Assembly: GCA_905250075.1 (NCBI GenBank)
Contig: CAJNOP010000002.1
Location: forward strand, 129,867 to 193,866
Source: Rotaria sp. Silwood1
Taxonomy: Eukaryota; Rotifera; Eurotatoria; Philodinida; Philodinidae
Direction of reading: 5' to 3'
DNA length: 64,000 nucleotides
Position 1 is the first letter of the stretch, and each line of letters begins with the position of its first letter. The notes beneath the pieces are model-generated. The model was not told the origin of the DNA. It saw nothing but the letters and a program-made list of their open reading frames with translations, and did not search any database. Shown in pieces: positions 13,920 to 29,600 of this stretch. Made by a program: the position numbers and the translations under genes.

Positions 13920-14499
13920 ATGCCTGGTCTAACAGACGACATTGCAGCTGATATTCGTGATGGTAAGAATTTTTCAATAAATAAAACAAAAAATATATTG
14001 TTATTTTTAATTCTTTGTTTTTTTCTTTTTAGTCTTTAGTTTATATGATGATCGTGGTGATGATCATATTCCAAAACATTATTTAGGCGAAGCTGTTCGA
14101 GCATTAGGACTTAATCCAACTGAAGCAGAAATACGTTTACTTCTTAATGATCTCAATCGAGTTGAACGTTTATCAATGCAACAATTTCAAGTTATATTTG
14201 AACGTTTAAGTAGACAAAAAGAATGTGTTGCACCTGCAGATGAATTCGTTGATGGTTTACGTGTTTTTGATAAAGATGGAAATGGTTTAATACCAGCAAC
14301 AGAATTACGTCATTTATTAACAACATTAGGTAAAAACATATAAAGGAGAAACTTTTATTTAATTTTTGGTTTTTTTTTCTTCATATTATTAGGTGAACGA
14401 TTAACAGATGATGAAGTTGAACAATTGATTTATGAATTTGAAGATAAACAAGGAATGATTGTTTATGAAGATTTTATTAAAGCTGTACTTCAACGTTAA
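13920..14499 (+). CDS. Essential (alkali) myosin light chain
   Basis: The protein binds the first IQ motif of myosin heavy chain and stiffens the lever arm. Three exons (13920-13962, 14033-14329, 14393-14499; introns 70 and 63 bp) give 148 residues, the usual family length. The start reads MPGLTDDIAADIRDG, followed by FSLYDDRGDD, a degenerate first EF hand, and EAVRALGLNPTEAEI. A third EF hand, FDKDGNGLIPATELRHLLTT, and the family-typical GERLTDDEVEQLI follow. The pattern matches non-muscle or muscle essential light chains better than calmodulin, because only one loop keeps a full set of acidic ligands. It is followed co-directionally at 130 bp by the dehydratase gene. Confidence 0.92.
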
Positions 14500-14629
14500 T
14501 GAATGAAAATAGACATTAGTTAATTTCTTTTCTTTTTTGTTTAAATCAGATACTTATACATAGATATTGTTAGTGTCAAATAATTTGTTTCTTTTGTTTT
14601 CAGACAGACAGAAAAAAAGCACATTACAA

Positions 14630-15061
14630 ATGTCTTTTGTTATTAATCGTGATTATATACGACTTTTAAAATTATTCCATCCATTAAAATCTTCTAGATT
14701 AAACAAATATTCAAACAGTTTAACAACAAATATCAGTAAAAAGAAAATGCGAGCGAAACTTGAAGGTGATCAACGAAATGACGTATTGAAACAATTAGAA
14801 ACAAATGGATGGTCATTAGTTGATAATCGTGATGCTTTATCAAAAACATTTTTATTTAAAAATTTTAATCAAGCTTTTGGATTTATGACACGTGTTGCTT
14901 TATTAGCTGAGAAACTTGATCATCATCCAGAATGGTTTAATGTTTATAATAAAGTTCAAGTTACATTAACTACACATGATTTAAATGGTCTATCGACACA
15001 TGATGTACAAATGGCTCAATTTATGGATAAATGTGTGTCAGAAACAGCAAATCCTAAATAA
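14630..15061 (+). CDS. Pterin-4a-carbinolamine dehydratase (PCBD/DCoH family)
   Basis: This enzyme dehydrates 4a-hydroxytetrahydrobiopterin, recycling the cofactor of aromatic amino-acid hydroxylases; animal homologues can also act as HNF1 dimerisation cofactors. The single coding exon gives 143 residues. The conserved core begins near residue 40 ([14 protein letters not shown]) and contains [30 protein letters not shown] sequence with the active-site pair in HHPEW, then [15 protein letters not shown] with the third His. The extra N-terminal 40 residues are basic and lack acidic clusters, so a mitochondrial presequence is possible; the inner Met of MRAKLEG would give a standard-length cytosolic form. 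A 3' splice acceptor (tttgttttcag, ending at 14602) lies 28 bp before the ATG. Confidence 0.93.
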   Translation: MSFVINRDYIRLLKLFHPLKSSRLNKYSNSLTTNISKKKMRAKLEGDQRNDVLKQLETNGWSLVDNRDALSKTFLFKNFNQAFGFMTRVALLAEKLDHHPEWFNVYNKVQVTLTTHDLNGLSTHDVQMAQFMDKCVSETANPK

Positions 15062-17676
15062 TCTTTTTCTTTGTATTGAAATTTATACAAGAACTCTAGT
15101 CATGTGTTTGTTTTTCATGGATGGTATCAGGTCATTTTTTATTCCAATAATAAAGATTGGTGTTGGATGGTGGATTGACTTCAATTTTCACATATATTCT
15201 TTCATACGATTCTTAAAAAAAAAAAAAAAAAAAAAAACATAATCATATTTCTTTCTCAATAAGTTCAACAAATTTCAGAAGACGATATTTATTTCTTTGA
15301 CGATCATCAAACTATATCTCTGAACAGAAAGATGATCTAACGCTAAGTTCTTCTTGCTGATTGAGTTTTTCATAAACACTGTATGTTGTCGATAAAACAT
15401 ATCACGAGAATAAACTAACTCTAAATAAATCATTCATCTATTTTTTTCAATAGTTAAAATGCGATTCTATTTCTTAAGAAAAAATCCACAGGCAAAACCA
15501 GAAATTTCTACCTAATATTTGTAATTTCACATATAATCTCGAGTTCATCGTTGAATAGTATAATATTTATTATGTTTTACTTTTAATACTATCAGGTGAT
15601 AGTGACCATAGTCTTAAATATATTTTTAAGCTAAAAATAAAATTCAATAAAAAAAAAAATACTTTATTATTATATTACTAATCTTTATTATTAACATAAT
15701 ATCAGTTGTAAAAGTAATAATGCAAGAAGAATTTTGGTTCCCAATTAATGTTCGTATAGTGAAAATGTTTCAAATAAGTCCGTCGATTCTTTTTAAATTC
15801 GTTATAAAAGCAAAAGAATCTGTTATGATGAACATTTGAGACTATAAATTATAACATAGCACATTTTCATAATGCATCCAAAACTATGTAGATATTCTTA
15901 TAATTAAAAACGAAAGAATGTCATTTTTAAATTTATCTAGTTTTATATATCGTATAATCAAAAATTCAATAATTTCAAGCTCGAAAACGATTCACCGTGT
16001 AAATATCATTTGAAAAATGATAAATATCTAAAACTAAGGTGTAAACTGAATTATCATGACTATAGCACAATAAATTTTGGCACATCTATATTTTAAGAAA
16101 ATTATAACATTTCGAAAATATTAGAATTCATTTGATTAAGATAATAATCTAATAGAATGAATATTGTCTTGTAGTGATTTGATTGAATGATACGAAATAT
16201 TAATGATATACCTTAAGCGTAATATGGAATAAAGAGTAATCATAAAATTAAATGTATTCTATATATAATTATAAAAAGTAGTTTAATCGATCTATCCAAT
16301 GTTTTCTCTATGGAACAACACTGAATTTTCATTAGATACACTAGAAAATGACGTAATGCATTTTTTTTGTATTTGAAAATTTCTATATGCATAATTGAAT
16401 ATGTATTTGAAATTGACTCTTATACAAAGAAAAGAACTCGATGTAGAATACTTTGTTCAATATAAAATTCTTATCCTTAAATCTATGATATAAATCAAGT
16501 ATTAATATGATTCAATTTTCTTTTTTTCGATTCCTTAAGCTGTTTGTTTGATTGTTCTATAACATATCTGCATCAATCTATTGCAGATTTAGCTGCTCAT
16601 CTCTCATATATCGATGTGTTAGACGTAATTTCATTTCAGTTTCTTATATTATTACTATACACATCAGTCGAATGAAAATATGTTACGCTGTCTATATGGT
16701 AAAGTGTAATATAAGCTTTCTCTTGTGACTAGATCTATCTCATTTTTGCCACCTAAAGTTAATCACTCGTGTAAGATGATCACACTTTCAACAAAATACT
16801 TTCTCATATATTTTACTAATATAAATTCAATGATGAGTAGTTCTAATGTTCATCGAATTATTATACACATATTCATTATGCTTATAAATTTATAAAATAG
16901 ATAAGTGTGAATATGGAAAGATCAAATGTATGATAAGAATTTTCTTTTTCCTTGTTGTTTTTTGAAGATCATTCAACCGATATATAATATAAGAAAAAAA
17001 AAACATATCTTTGAAGGCTTTTCTTTTTTCAACGTTAGTCTTTCTCACATTTATTCCATATGTTAACAGAAAAATGAATATTTTGACGCTATTTTAACTA
17101 ACAGTTTAAAGAGACACACTTGTTCAGCATGTTACGGTTCATTGATGATTATATTCACACATACTTCATGTTTATGACATTGATGACACCATTAGTATTC
17201 TCAAGAGAAGTGATTAACTCATTTTTTTACGTTAATTATTTAGTGAACGAAATAACACATCTTTCTTGGTTTTAACTTGTATAATTTATTGTTGAATATT
17301 TTTTTGAAAGAGATACAAAGACACTACCGGTTTTTCTTTCTGATGTAGACTGATCATCATTAACATCAACTGCTCAGTTTTTTTTCAGTTGCCCATAGTT
17401 AGAACGAAAGAAACAGAAGGGGAGAGAGAACGACAGTTCATCCATTTTTCTTCTCTTCTCTCTTGCTTGAGCTTTTTTCTTTTTCTTCTTTTGCATCGTT
17501 TCATTCATCAATCGTTCCATCAATATACATATAAAGCGAAGGATCCACATATTCTCTCTTTCTCTTCTACTTCTTAACGAAGCATGAATACATTTTCAAT
17601 GTAATTAAATAGACACACGAACTATATATAATATACATATCTTCATCAAAAAAACAAACTCTTTACATATTTACCA
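15062..17676. other. AT-rich intergenic region and 5' flank of the Ig gene
   Basis: No coding sequence is supported. A pyrimidine-rich tract ending in ttttttttcag at about 17389 could be a 3' splice site of a 5'-UTR exon for the downstream Ig-domain gene. Confidence 0.5.
15215..15237 (+). repeat. Poly(A) tract
   Basis: There are 23 uninterrupted A about 150 bp after the dehydratase stop. It may be a simple repeat in the 3' flank; no retroposed gene is recognisable next to it. Confidence 0.9.
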
Positions 17677-20076
17677 ATGTTACTATTTCTATTATTAATC
17701 ATTACAATCGCTTCAACTACATCTAATGAAATTGAATCAGGTATGTTCTAAGAAATTTATTTATAGACAACAGGTAATTATTGAGTAGGGTGACAGTTTG
17801 ATTTGTTTATTTTTGAAACATGTGACAGATGCACATTGATGAATTAAAAAACTTTGCCACATGAACTGGTGACTATTTTATCACTTCTATCTCATTTCAT
17901 CTATAACAGAAGCGGAATATGCCAGATTTGTCTTGTATTTCAAACAAACATCCTAAAAGCGATAGTGAACATGAGAGTGAGTCTGTGGTTGATTCAAAAA
18001 AAAAAGAAGGTATGCGCATGATTTTGTCACCTCAACGTGACTAGAAGATTAGCACATACACATAAAAAAACGGAAATAGATGTTATATTAATACCGGCGA
18101 CATGACCGTTATTAGTTAAACATAAACTACACTAACTTATAAAAGTTCATTGAAACAAGTAACAGATAAGCTATTTTTTTTTATTAAATGAAACATATGA
18201 GAAAGAAAAATCAGAAGAGTGTTTCTGTCTGAAGTATGTTTGTCTGTTAAAGAAGTGTGTCCATTATGGCTCCTTACTAACATTAAGCTATTCTCAAGAA
18301 GATTGTTCATGTGAATGTGACACATCGAATATAATAAAATTTCTTTAGATTTGTTAAGAGATGTACGATTAAAAACAAAAATCAAAGGCCTAAAGAAAAT
18401 AAGAAAAGAAAAATTATATTTAATAAATCTTTTTTTCGATCATAGGAAACATTATCGAAAAAGATATGCTTATCTGTTATTTCTCATTAATCATTCTTAC
18501 ATATCCTCTTCTTATAATAAATAAGATGATTGCATATTCTTTTAACAGATCAACCTTTAGCAAAATTTGATCGATCATATGAAACTGTTTCTGTTGTTGT
18601 GGGTAAACGAGCATTATTACCATGTTACGTTTCATTGCAAGATATGAAGAATAATGGACTTGGTTCATTTAAAGTAAGAGACTTATATATGATTTAAAAA
18701 AGAAACATGTAAACGCTTATTCTATTAGGTTATCTGGATGAAATTAAATAATAGTTCAATACTAACAATGGAAGATCGAGCAATTAATGGTGATTCAAGA
18801 ATATCATTATTACATGCTTATGCTGAAGAATGGAATTTACAAATCGATGATATTGATGAAGATGATGCTGGAATTTATCGATGTTTTATTAATAATGGCA
18901 TGTATAAAACATTAGTATTAGAAGTTAAAGGTAAATTAATTAAAATATTTTAATAAATCAAAATTCTTTTGAAAAAAAAACAAAATTTTAGTTCCCCCAA
19001 AAATTATTGATGAATTAACGACTGAACCATATCCATATCCAATACGATCAGGTTCAAATTTTACAATAAAATGTTATGCACATGGTAAACCAACGCCCCA
19101 TATTCGTATACTTTCATATGATCAATCTGATAATATTCAAAGTAAGTCATACTATTCGAATTCTTGATTATACTTGATTAAATATCAAACATTGTTTTTT
19201 ATTGTATAAAAACAATCTCTTGAAATAATAATGTCTAATTGAACAGTTGACAAGCCGTATAATCACAGGGTTTCTTTATGTCTATAAAATAACAATATAT
19301 AATGATTGACCTATTCGATCGTCTATGGGCTTCTTATTTCTTTTCTTTTCTTTTTTTTATTAGTTATCAGTGAACAAAATGAAGTGACAATTTTTAATAT
19401 ATCACGTCATACAAATCGTCGTTATGAATGTATAGCTAGTAATGGTTATCCACCTGATGTAGCACGTTCATTTCAATTAACAATACAATATGCTCCAGAA
19501 ATAAATCTTTTGATTAATGATAATATTATATCCAATAAATTTTTTTCTATTAATTCAAATACAAATGAAATACGTCTTAAATGTCAAGTTATTATGCATC
19601 CATTTGAAAAAATCTATTGGATAAAAGATAAAAAAAAATTTAATCATAGTTATCAAATATATCATATAGGAAATTATGTTATATCAGAATTAATTATTAA
19701 ATCTTTTACAAATGATTATCAAGGTGAATATACATGTATAGCTTCAAATTCTATTGGAATTAATTCAAAAAGTATTCAAGTAATTGCTTTATCAACAACA
19801 ACACTAATCACAACAACAACAACAACAACAACAACAGCAACTGGAGAAAGAATTACAACACGATATCAACGTACAAAATATGCACGACCTATTGCAATAA
19901 TATCTCATTCAACAGAAAGTTTGAGAGTGATGACACTTTCATCCAAAAGTAAAATAATATGATTAATAATTAGTTAATATATATATATACTTTTTTCTTT
20001 TCTAGGTGTTAATAATACATATCATATAATAATATTGTTTTTTTCTATTATTCACAGTGGTTTATTTCAAATATGA
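17677..20076 (+). CDS. Three-Ig-domain cell-surface protein (lachesin/IgLON-like)
   Basis: This is a predicted neuronal or epithelial adhesion protein of 398 residues. Six exons (17677-17740, 18549-18673, 18729-18930, 18992-19141, 19364-19948, 20006-20076) join in phase. A signal peptide begins MLLFLLLIITIASTT. Ig1 is V-type, with ALLPCYV, the core Trp in VIWMK and DDAGIYRC. Ig2 has FTIKCYAHGKP and RRYECIASNGYPPDVARSF, a signature typical of lachesin and relatives. Ig3 has IRLKCQV, the core Trp in IYWIKD and GEYTCIASN. A Thr-rich stalk (about nine consecutive Thr) follows. The last exon adds a hydrophobic tail (IIILFFSIIHSGLFQI) ending at the stop, consistent with a GPI-attachment signal rather than a cytoplasmic domain. 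If the last donor is not used, the frame ends soon after 19948 without the tail. Confidence 0.87.
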
Positions 20077-22189
20077 TACTTAGAATAGTTTTGTTTAACG
20101 AAACTGTGATAAATAGATTTACTTGTTTTTTTCTTCTTCTCCTTAGGTATGATTATAATATTAAATAAAACATGTCTATTTTTTATTTGTATTTTAGTGA
20201 TGTCAGTTGGTTATGTTTGTCTATATTTGTTTTCAATCGAATTTCTTATTTTTTTTTTTTTGTTTTTGTTTTCTTCTCTACATTTTGTTTAATGTATATG
20301 TTTAATAAAGAAGAACAATCGATTGTTTCGGTTAGAGATGAAATGATATTGACCTGTTAACACTATCACCGGATATTGAACTAGGTTTTTTTTATAAGCT
20401 GATAATACTTTCTTGAAAATGAGAAAGATATTTTTACCGTAATTCGAAATTTATTTTATTTTTATTGAATATACAATATGAGTTTTGTTTAATGAACTTA
20501 ACGAAATATATTGAAATTTGTATATTTGAATAAGATTGTTAAGATGATGAATGTTGATTGCATAAAAAGAAACTGATGATGTTTACATATCACATTCTTT
20601 CGAAAGGATTAAATGGAGCCGCATTAAAAATTTATATTCAAATAGACATGATTGTAATAAGAAGTAGCGACTTTTTTCTTTTACTTTTTGATGAATGAGA
20701 CGTTGATTTAGATTTCATGACAAAAGGTATACTACTGTTTGATCTTCTTTGATCTGAGTTTAGTATTGTATGTTTAACTGTAAAAAAATAAATAAATAAA
20801 TAAATAAACAGTTGAGAAATCTGTTGAACGATGATATTCAATACGTTATTTAGAAACAGACATAAAGCATTTTATCATACACATCAATGAATATTGTTAC
20901 TCGTTCTGTCAGATGTAATTAGCTTATGTGACAAGATTTATATCCAGATAGAAGAATGAGTTAATGTTCAGTAACCTTTTCTTTATAATGAGAAGAAATC
21001 TTAGAAATAAGACACGAGATTGAGAAGTTACTTAATATGATATAATGATGACAATGATAATAAAATGATGGAAGTTTATTTTTGCTAATTTAATATGTTG
21101 GATATATGAATATGATAAGTCATTTTATATTCATTCAAATTCTTATCACATATCATCTATCATCATTTTGTTTATATTTCAAATTGATCTATAGTCTTTC
21201 AAAAAAGAAACAAAGAAATAGACAATAACAGAATCGTACTGTCTGTCTGTCTGTCTATTAGACACTTATTGACAAATATCGAAAAAAAAAATATTTATTT
21301 AAAAGTGAATCTCATCATTAATAATACTTGTTATCTGTTACACTGAGTTAGAATAGGATAAAAAATAATTCTAGAAAACTTCATCAGACCAATTGTAATA
21401 GGATTAGCAATTAATAGATTGAGCGGTAAGAATCTTTATTCAAAGTAGATATGAGCAGAACTGGGACTACGAGGAAAAAAAAAGTAAATTTTCTTCTAAA
21501 TCAGAATATAATTCAAGTGAGATGATCTAAAAAAAGTATCAGTCTTCAACTAAATTAATAAAAGAAAACGGATATTGAAGAATTCTTTTTGATGTCGTAC
21601 CAATATATAGTGGAATGGTTTTCTCTAGACTGAGACCAAAAGAAACTTGGTCTCGCACATAGTTAGTCATGACAATATGACAATCACTGCAAATTTGACA
21701 CGACCATAAACGATATTGCTTCCAGCAGGACCATCTTGCAGATATCTAATTCCAAGACCCTTATGTTATGTATGGCATCATAGGCATGAGCTGTTTTTTT
21801 TTCAATAAAATGATTACAGATAACAATATAATATTCCGATTTTAGTTAAATTTCGATTATTTGTATCAGTGTCTAAATCGATATATGGATAAAAACATAC
21901 GAAAAAAAATTTTCTAATAAATATGTCGATATACCAATGCATCAGCTAACTGTAAATTCATTAAGTTATATAACACATTAAATGTTCAAGTATTCTAACA
22001 ATATCTTTTGATGGATATTTCATGTGTATATGATTATTCAACAATGTGCTTATTATATTTAAAAACTCTGTTATAATTGAATCATTTCTTAGTTTTCTAA
22101 TTCTCTGATCGTTTCTTTTTATTTCGAATGAAATTAACAAAACGGAATAGCTTCAAACTAACAAAACCGCTTCGAGATTTTCTTATTCA
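20077..22189. other. Convergent intergenic region
   Basis: This is the 3' flank shared by the Ig gene (plus) and spermidine synthase (minus). It contains only simple repeats, such as AAATA units near 20785-20810 and GTCT units near 21240-21255. A less AT-rich block at about 21600-21800 has no recognisable coding content. Confidence 0.5.
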
Positions 22190-23448
<1,259 letters not shown>

Positions 23449-23650
23449 ATCTAAAGAATGTACTGAAAGAAAAATAATCTTTTAAACTGATAAATCTCTC
23501 CCTCTTGATTGTTTGAGTGTATACGCCTCAAAACGATAGTAGAACAGTCAAGCATTGTTCATCTTATATATGTATAAAAGAGAACGATAATTACAAAAAA
23601 AAACAAAAGAAGAAATATACATAGAAGAAAAGAAAAAAAGTTCGTACTAA

Positions 23651-26600
23651 TTATCGTGAGTCATGGCTAGATACATAAGTTAAATATGGTAGATCAGCAA
23701 ATAGATGTGTACATAAATAATGAATTAAATCAGAAACATGAAAAAATGTTACATCAGTACGTTGTAAATATTCACTGTTACAATGAGTGAGTTCGCTTTT
23801 TACATCACTATATTCATTTATTGTCGTTGATAAAGATAAATTTGTTAAATTTTGTTTAAGTATTGCATTATTTGCTGATGAAAGATCTGGATGACGATCA
23901 TTCGAATCAATACGAATTTTAAATGGTTCATCTGTTATTTGTTGTAATTGCATAATACCAACTAATTTAATAAATAAACGAAACCTATACAACAAGAAAT
24001 AGAAATATTTTCATATTATTCTTATAGACTGAAAAACAAAAGGTTACAGAAGATAATTGCTTGAATGAAAAAGAAACTAATGTAGTATGAAAACACGAAT
24101 AATTCTGTTAAAGTATAAACAGAATACTTTTCAAGTAGTGACCACGAACTATCATTCTATTTTCGATTTTTCAGATTAAAATTAGCTTTCCTTGAGAGAG
24201 TTTAATATATATATAAGATCAAATATTGCATTTTAATGAAAAACTATTTTACCTGAGGGAATATTGAATTTTTTTTCCAATGCCAATCATAGCAAATATA
24301 CCACCATAAGCATTATCTTTATTATCTGTTCCAAGTGCCAAAAGCCAATTAGCATAATTTCTTATTAAACGTATTAATAAAACATCAGTACTTTTCCCAT
24401 AATTTAATTGATGTTTAATTATTTGATTTATTTTAATCATTATTAATAAAACACGTTCTTCTTCACCATATTTAATACGTAATTTTCCATTTGTAAATAA
24501 ATTAATTAATTTTTCAAGATATTTAAATTCATCATGTAATATATCTTGATTATTTGATTGTTTATTATATATTAATTCATATTCTGAAATAAGATATAAT
24601 GTTAAAAAAGCACTATGTTCACAACATATTTGTAAATAATCATCAATTTTAAAATTTATTAAATCTTCATTTTGTTGAAATAAATTTAATATAATTGACC
24701 AATTATGTTCTTGATCATGTAGAAAATAAATATAAAGAATAGATTCTATAAATAAAATTTTTTTATTATGATCTTTTAATGTTCGACATATACAAATAAA
24801 TAATGATAACATTGTTATAGAATTTTGACTATGATGTATCCAATCAAGAAAATAATTTTGATATGAATTTAATATTGTTTGTCCAAATGAATTTATATTA
24901 AGAAAACGTATTAATTCAATAAATATATCAACAAGTTCATCATTCATTGATAATTTTCCTTGTAATGCTAATGATTCAATATCATTAAGTAAATTAATTA
25001 ATGTTAAACGATAATCATCTTGATCATGTTGATTTTTAGCATTTATTAAACATTGTTCAAATAAACGAAGATAACATAAACGTTTAAAATGTACTCGATC
25101 CGTAGCAATTGATGAAAAATTGAATTCAGAAGCACAACGAAGAATTCTATATGTAAAAAAAAAAAAAATAATTCTTAAAATGTTTGTCCATTGAGAAATT
25201 TACTGATATTTTCTTCCTGAAATTCTTTCAAAGAGAGTTTTCTTCATCTAACGTTAGATTGTCCATTCGAAAGGTCAACATATATGATTATGTATGCAAA
25301 AAAAAGAGGACAAGAAGGGAATTTTGAAACATTCAAATAATTGATTTTCCTACTGGTACTATGCACATGGATATTCTGACCTAAGGTGGATACATATAAT
25401 CTTCAAAAATTTTCGTTTTTCTTTAATAAAGTTCGACGATTTTGCTGGTAAATTCTAAAGAATACATTTCTACAAAAGAACAGAAGCTTCCAAAACGTAT
25501 TATACATTCGAAAATTTGCCAGTTATCAATTACAGCTAATTGAATGACCTACATGTAAAAGTATAATTAAAGGAACAGAAAACTTTTGTTCTCACCATCG
25601 CTTATGAATTTTATACATGTAATAATTTTATTCACGTGTAATCTGTATATGATCGAATTCTAGTTTCTTTATCTTTTAGATCCTTTCGAAATATTCTTAT
25701 TTTTTGGGGCTAATCATCTATGTTCTCAGTCAAATCTATATATACTATAAGTCTATACTTATTGACTAAACAATCTTCAACAAAAATATAACTCAAAAGC
25801 TGTTAGAGCAATCTCTACGGAATTGAAATATGAAACACAATGTACTTGCTGTTATTAATCACATTGAGATTGTATTTCTTTTGAACATATTTCTTTACCG
25901 TCATTTTTACTTAACTCTCCAAAATAAGCAATCATGAAATAGATCATATATTAGTACAAGATGCTATTAATATATAATTTGTGATTGTATATCAACAACG
26001 TTTGTCACGATCTGTAGAAAGATCGAAATTTCTATCTCTATACTTCAACATTTCGTTTAGATCGTATTTGATAAAAATATACAGAAAGAATTAGATTTTT
26101 TGTAGTTCTTATCAAGAAAAAAATATGTGTTTTTTTTTTGTTGCCTTCGATAGTTTGGTTCTTATTCGAAAAGCAAAATGTAAAAAGATCTTCACTCCAG
26201 ACAGTATGTAGTGTTTGTAAAAAAAGTTTTCAACTCGATTGAACAGAGCGTTTCAGAAAAATAGTGAGTAATAAATTGCCACGAAACTTTTCAAATTTTT
26301 CTGAAAGAGAGAAATATTTTTAGTGAAAATCTTTTACAAACCTATTTAAATATCCATTAATCGAAGCTCTTGGTGCCAGAATAAAATCTTGATCAAGTTT
26401 CGACATAATTGAATTCGTAACATTAACATATGTATCAAAATCTAAATGACTCCAATTAATTACTTCACATTGACTTGCTAAACGACTTAAATTATCATTA
26501 TTCTAAATACAAATAATAACAATCAATATTTTACTTTAAAATTTGCTTTATAAAACGTTCTGGTTTTTTTTTCTTATTCTTACTTGTGTATATTTTGCTT

Positions 26601-29600
26601 GAGGACTTAAAAAAATATTAATTAATAAATGAAAGTGACTAGGTACTAATGAAATAATTAATTTTTCATCATTTTCAATCATCCATGTATGTATATCAAT
26701 GGATGATAAAATATAAATAATAAATTCATATAATGATGTTGATGGAATATTTTCAGAATTATTTGCATTAATTAATTCATCAAATATTAATAAACATTCA
26801 ATTGTTAATCGATAATTAGTCCATGGTATACTTGGTAAATATCGATGATAAATATCAAGTATTGAATGTGTATATTCATTTGTTATTAAACATTTAACAA
26901 TTTTATACCAATATTGAAACATACAATGTAAAAATTCTTGTTGATTATTATATGAATCATTAATATATTTAAATAATTCTTCTGATAATTGTATAAATGT
27001 TTTTATCATACGTGTTAACATATCACCATGATGATCAATTATTGTTTTCCATTCAGCTAAAGAAAATAATGAATATGTTGGATCAATAAATGGATTGTAG
27101 AGTAAGAAAATTTGTTCGAATATTTGTGATATATTCATATCGTGATGATTTCGACGCTTTTGAATATTTAAAATTACCATTACAGAATAAATACGTGTTA
27201 ATTCATTTAAACATGGTCGCCATGACTGATATAATTGATTTAAGCGTTTATCATTTTTTTCATCCTGAATAAATAGATCAGATTTGTTTTTTTTTTTAGC
27301 AAAAATATCAATTCATTTAACAGAAAACCGCTTTTATATTTCGTTTACAGATAATAAGTAATTCTCTTGAAAGTATCGCAGTAATTCTTCGAAATAAAGT
27401 AACCAATAGACTAATTTAGTTAGATGTTAAATAATCAAAAATAAAATTTGCGAGTTTTGAAAAACTTAAACCAAATCTTTAACAGTGTATTTGGTTTTAT
27501 TTCTAGTTGTTTTTTAGGTGATATGGCTTCAAATTACTAGAATTAATATGAATTTGAAGTAGTCGATCTTAGAAACTTTTTGTTAAGTTTTCTCAGAAAT
27601 TGTCATTTCCGCAATATAGGTTTTCTTTCACTGAAATGATCTGATAGTATCGTAGGTTTTGTCATGTGTTCCCACTCTTGATTATCAAGTAAGATGTGTA
27701 TGTTTGAACTCATACAGTACTCGATTCAAGATCAGTCAATGAAGCATTGCTACCCCTACACCTATAAGTTTTATCATAAGATTCACTCAAGATTTTACAT
27801 TTATTCGATATACATCGAATCATATGCTACGAGATATAACTTTCAAGTATTATTTTATCAAAGTTTTTTCGTTCTTCCTATAGACAAAACAAAATGTTTT
27901 TAGTTTTGATAAAGAAATAAAGGTCACATTGCTACAAGCAACTCTTTTTTTTTTTCTTATATTTATACATTTTATTCGTTAACACTACTAACATGTAAAA
28001 CTCAAGATTTTTTCAACTTCAATAGATAAAACTAACAAGGATCTATCAATAATTCTTACAATTTGTGCAAGTACAAATGTATGTAACCAATTCAGCATTT
28101 CATCAATTTGTTGTTTTCCAAGTTTAATTATTGAAGTATTTTCTAAATAATTAACTTGATCAAGAAATTCTGATAAAATTTTTGTTGGTAAAAGTCCACG
28201 TTCAATTGATTGTTGAAATTCAAGTGGTAATATAGATTTATGTTGTTGTTGTTGAATTATTTTTTGTTTTTTACGCATAATTTGTATACTTTCAATAATA
28301 TAACGAAATAAAAAGCCAATTTGTGATGGATATGAATAATTTAATATTTGTATCATATGACCTATTGATACATCATATAATTGATTTGTTTGTTCAATTA
28401 ATGGTAATTCATCATAACCAGGTGGATTATTACGTTTAGCAGCTAATGCATAATTTTCAATTAATGAACGAAAATGATTAAATAATGCATCAATAAATGT
28501 TACACGTCGATTTGAATTCGATGGATTTTCAAACCATTGATTAACATTAAATTTTCTAAACATTTGTAATAAATATGGTTTATATTCAACAAATGTAAAC
28601 ATTTTTGATAATTTTTTATAAATATCAATAAATTTTTCCGATGCAATTAATGAATTTGGATTAAAATATGGTATAAGACGTGAAATATTTGCACGATTAA
28701 AAACAATATATTCTAATATAATTTGTGGTTGACGTGGATCAGATTTAACAAATATTTCACCAAGTGTATCATATAAAGAATTTAATTGTTCCGATAATGG
28801 TTGCATATATTCATTATATTTATCATTATAAACTAATAATAATGAATAAAATAATTGTGTACCAATTTCAATTATTTTTAATGCTTGATTTTCATTTAAA
28901 AATGTTGATGATAATTGTCTTGTTAAATATTGTACAATTTGCATAAGTAAATCAATTGAACGACAAATATCTATATCACATGAACGACATGCATCAGTTA
29001 ATAATTGTTTATGTTCATTTAAGACTACTTCAAGACGTTGATTCGAATTTTGACATTGTTGTTTAGATTTATAACGAACAACAATATATGCAGGACGTGT
29101 ACATTGATGAACAGGATTTAAAACATTTTGACAAGATGCTTGAATCGATTGCTAGAAAATACAGTAGAACATTTTATACGGGAGATGTTATAGTTTACAG
29201 AAAACTTCTTTCATTAATTTAAAACTCCGAATTTATCTATTAATACTCATGAGATATAACCATTATGATCGTTATTCTCTGAAAATCATTTTACAGGGCG
29301 TTCAAAAAGTTCTGAGAACTAGTAATATTTCTTCAATAAGAAGTTCATTATATTTATTTGTCTACAGCAAACGTTCAAATACGTTATAGCAATGTTCAAT
29401 AGCAAGCTCAATTCATTTTTGCATAATCTTTTTGTACTCATCAATATGTGTCAAACTGATTGGTCGACTATTGCTGGGTTATTGCATACAGATAGATAAC
29501 GGGTACAGTAGAATAAATGATCCCCTCAGTATTTTATATCTAACTCTTTTTTTCTTTCATCTAAAAGACATGATTTTATCATAGAAATATGCATCGTAAA

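Noticed and set aside
14985..15242. 85-codon plus-strand frame ending in polyLys
   Set aside because: Overlaps the dehydratase in another frame and ends in the poly(A) tract.
18137..18385. Minus-strand frame in intron 1 of the Ig gene
   Set aside because: No homology recognised and no supporting signals.
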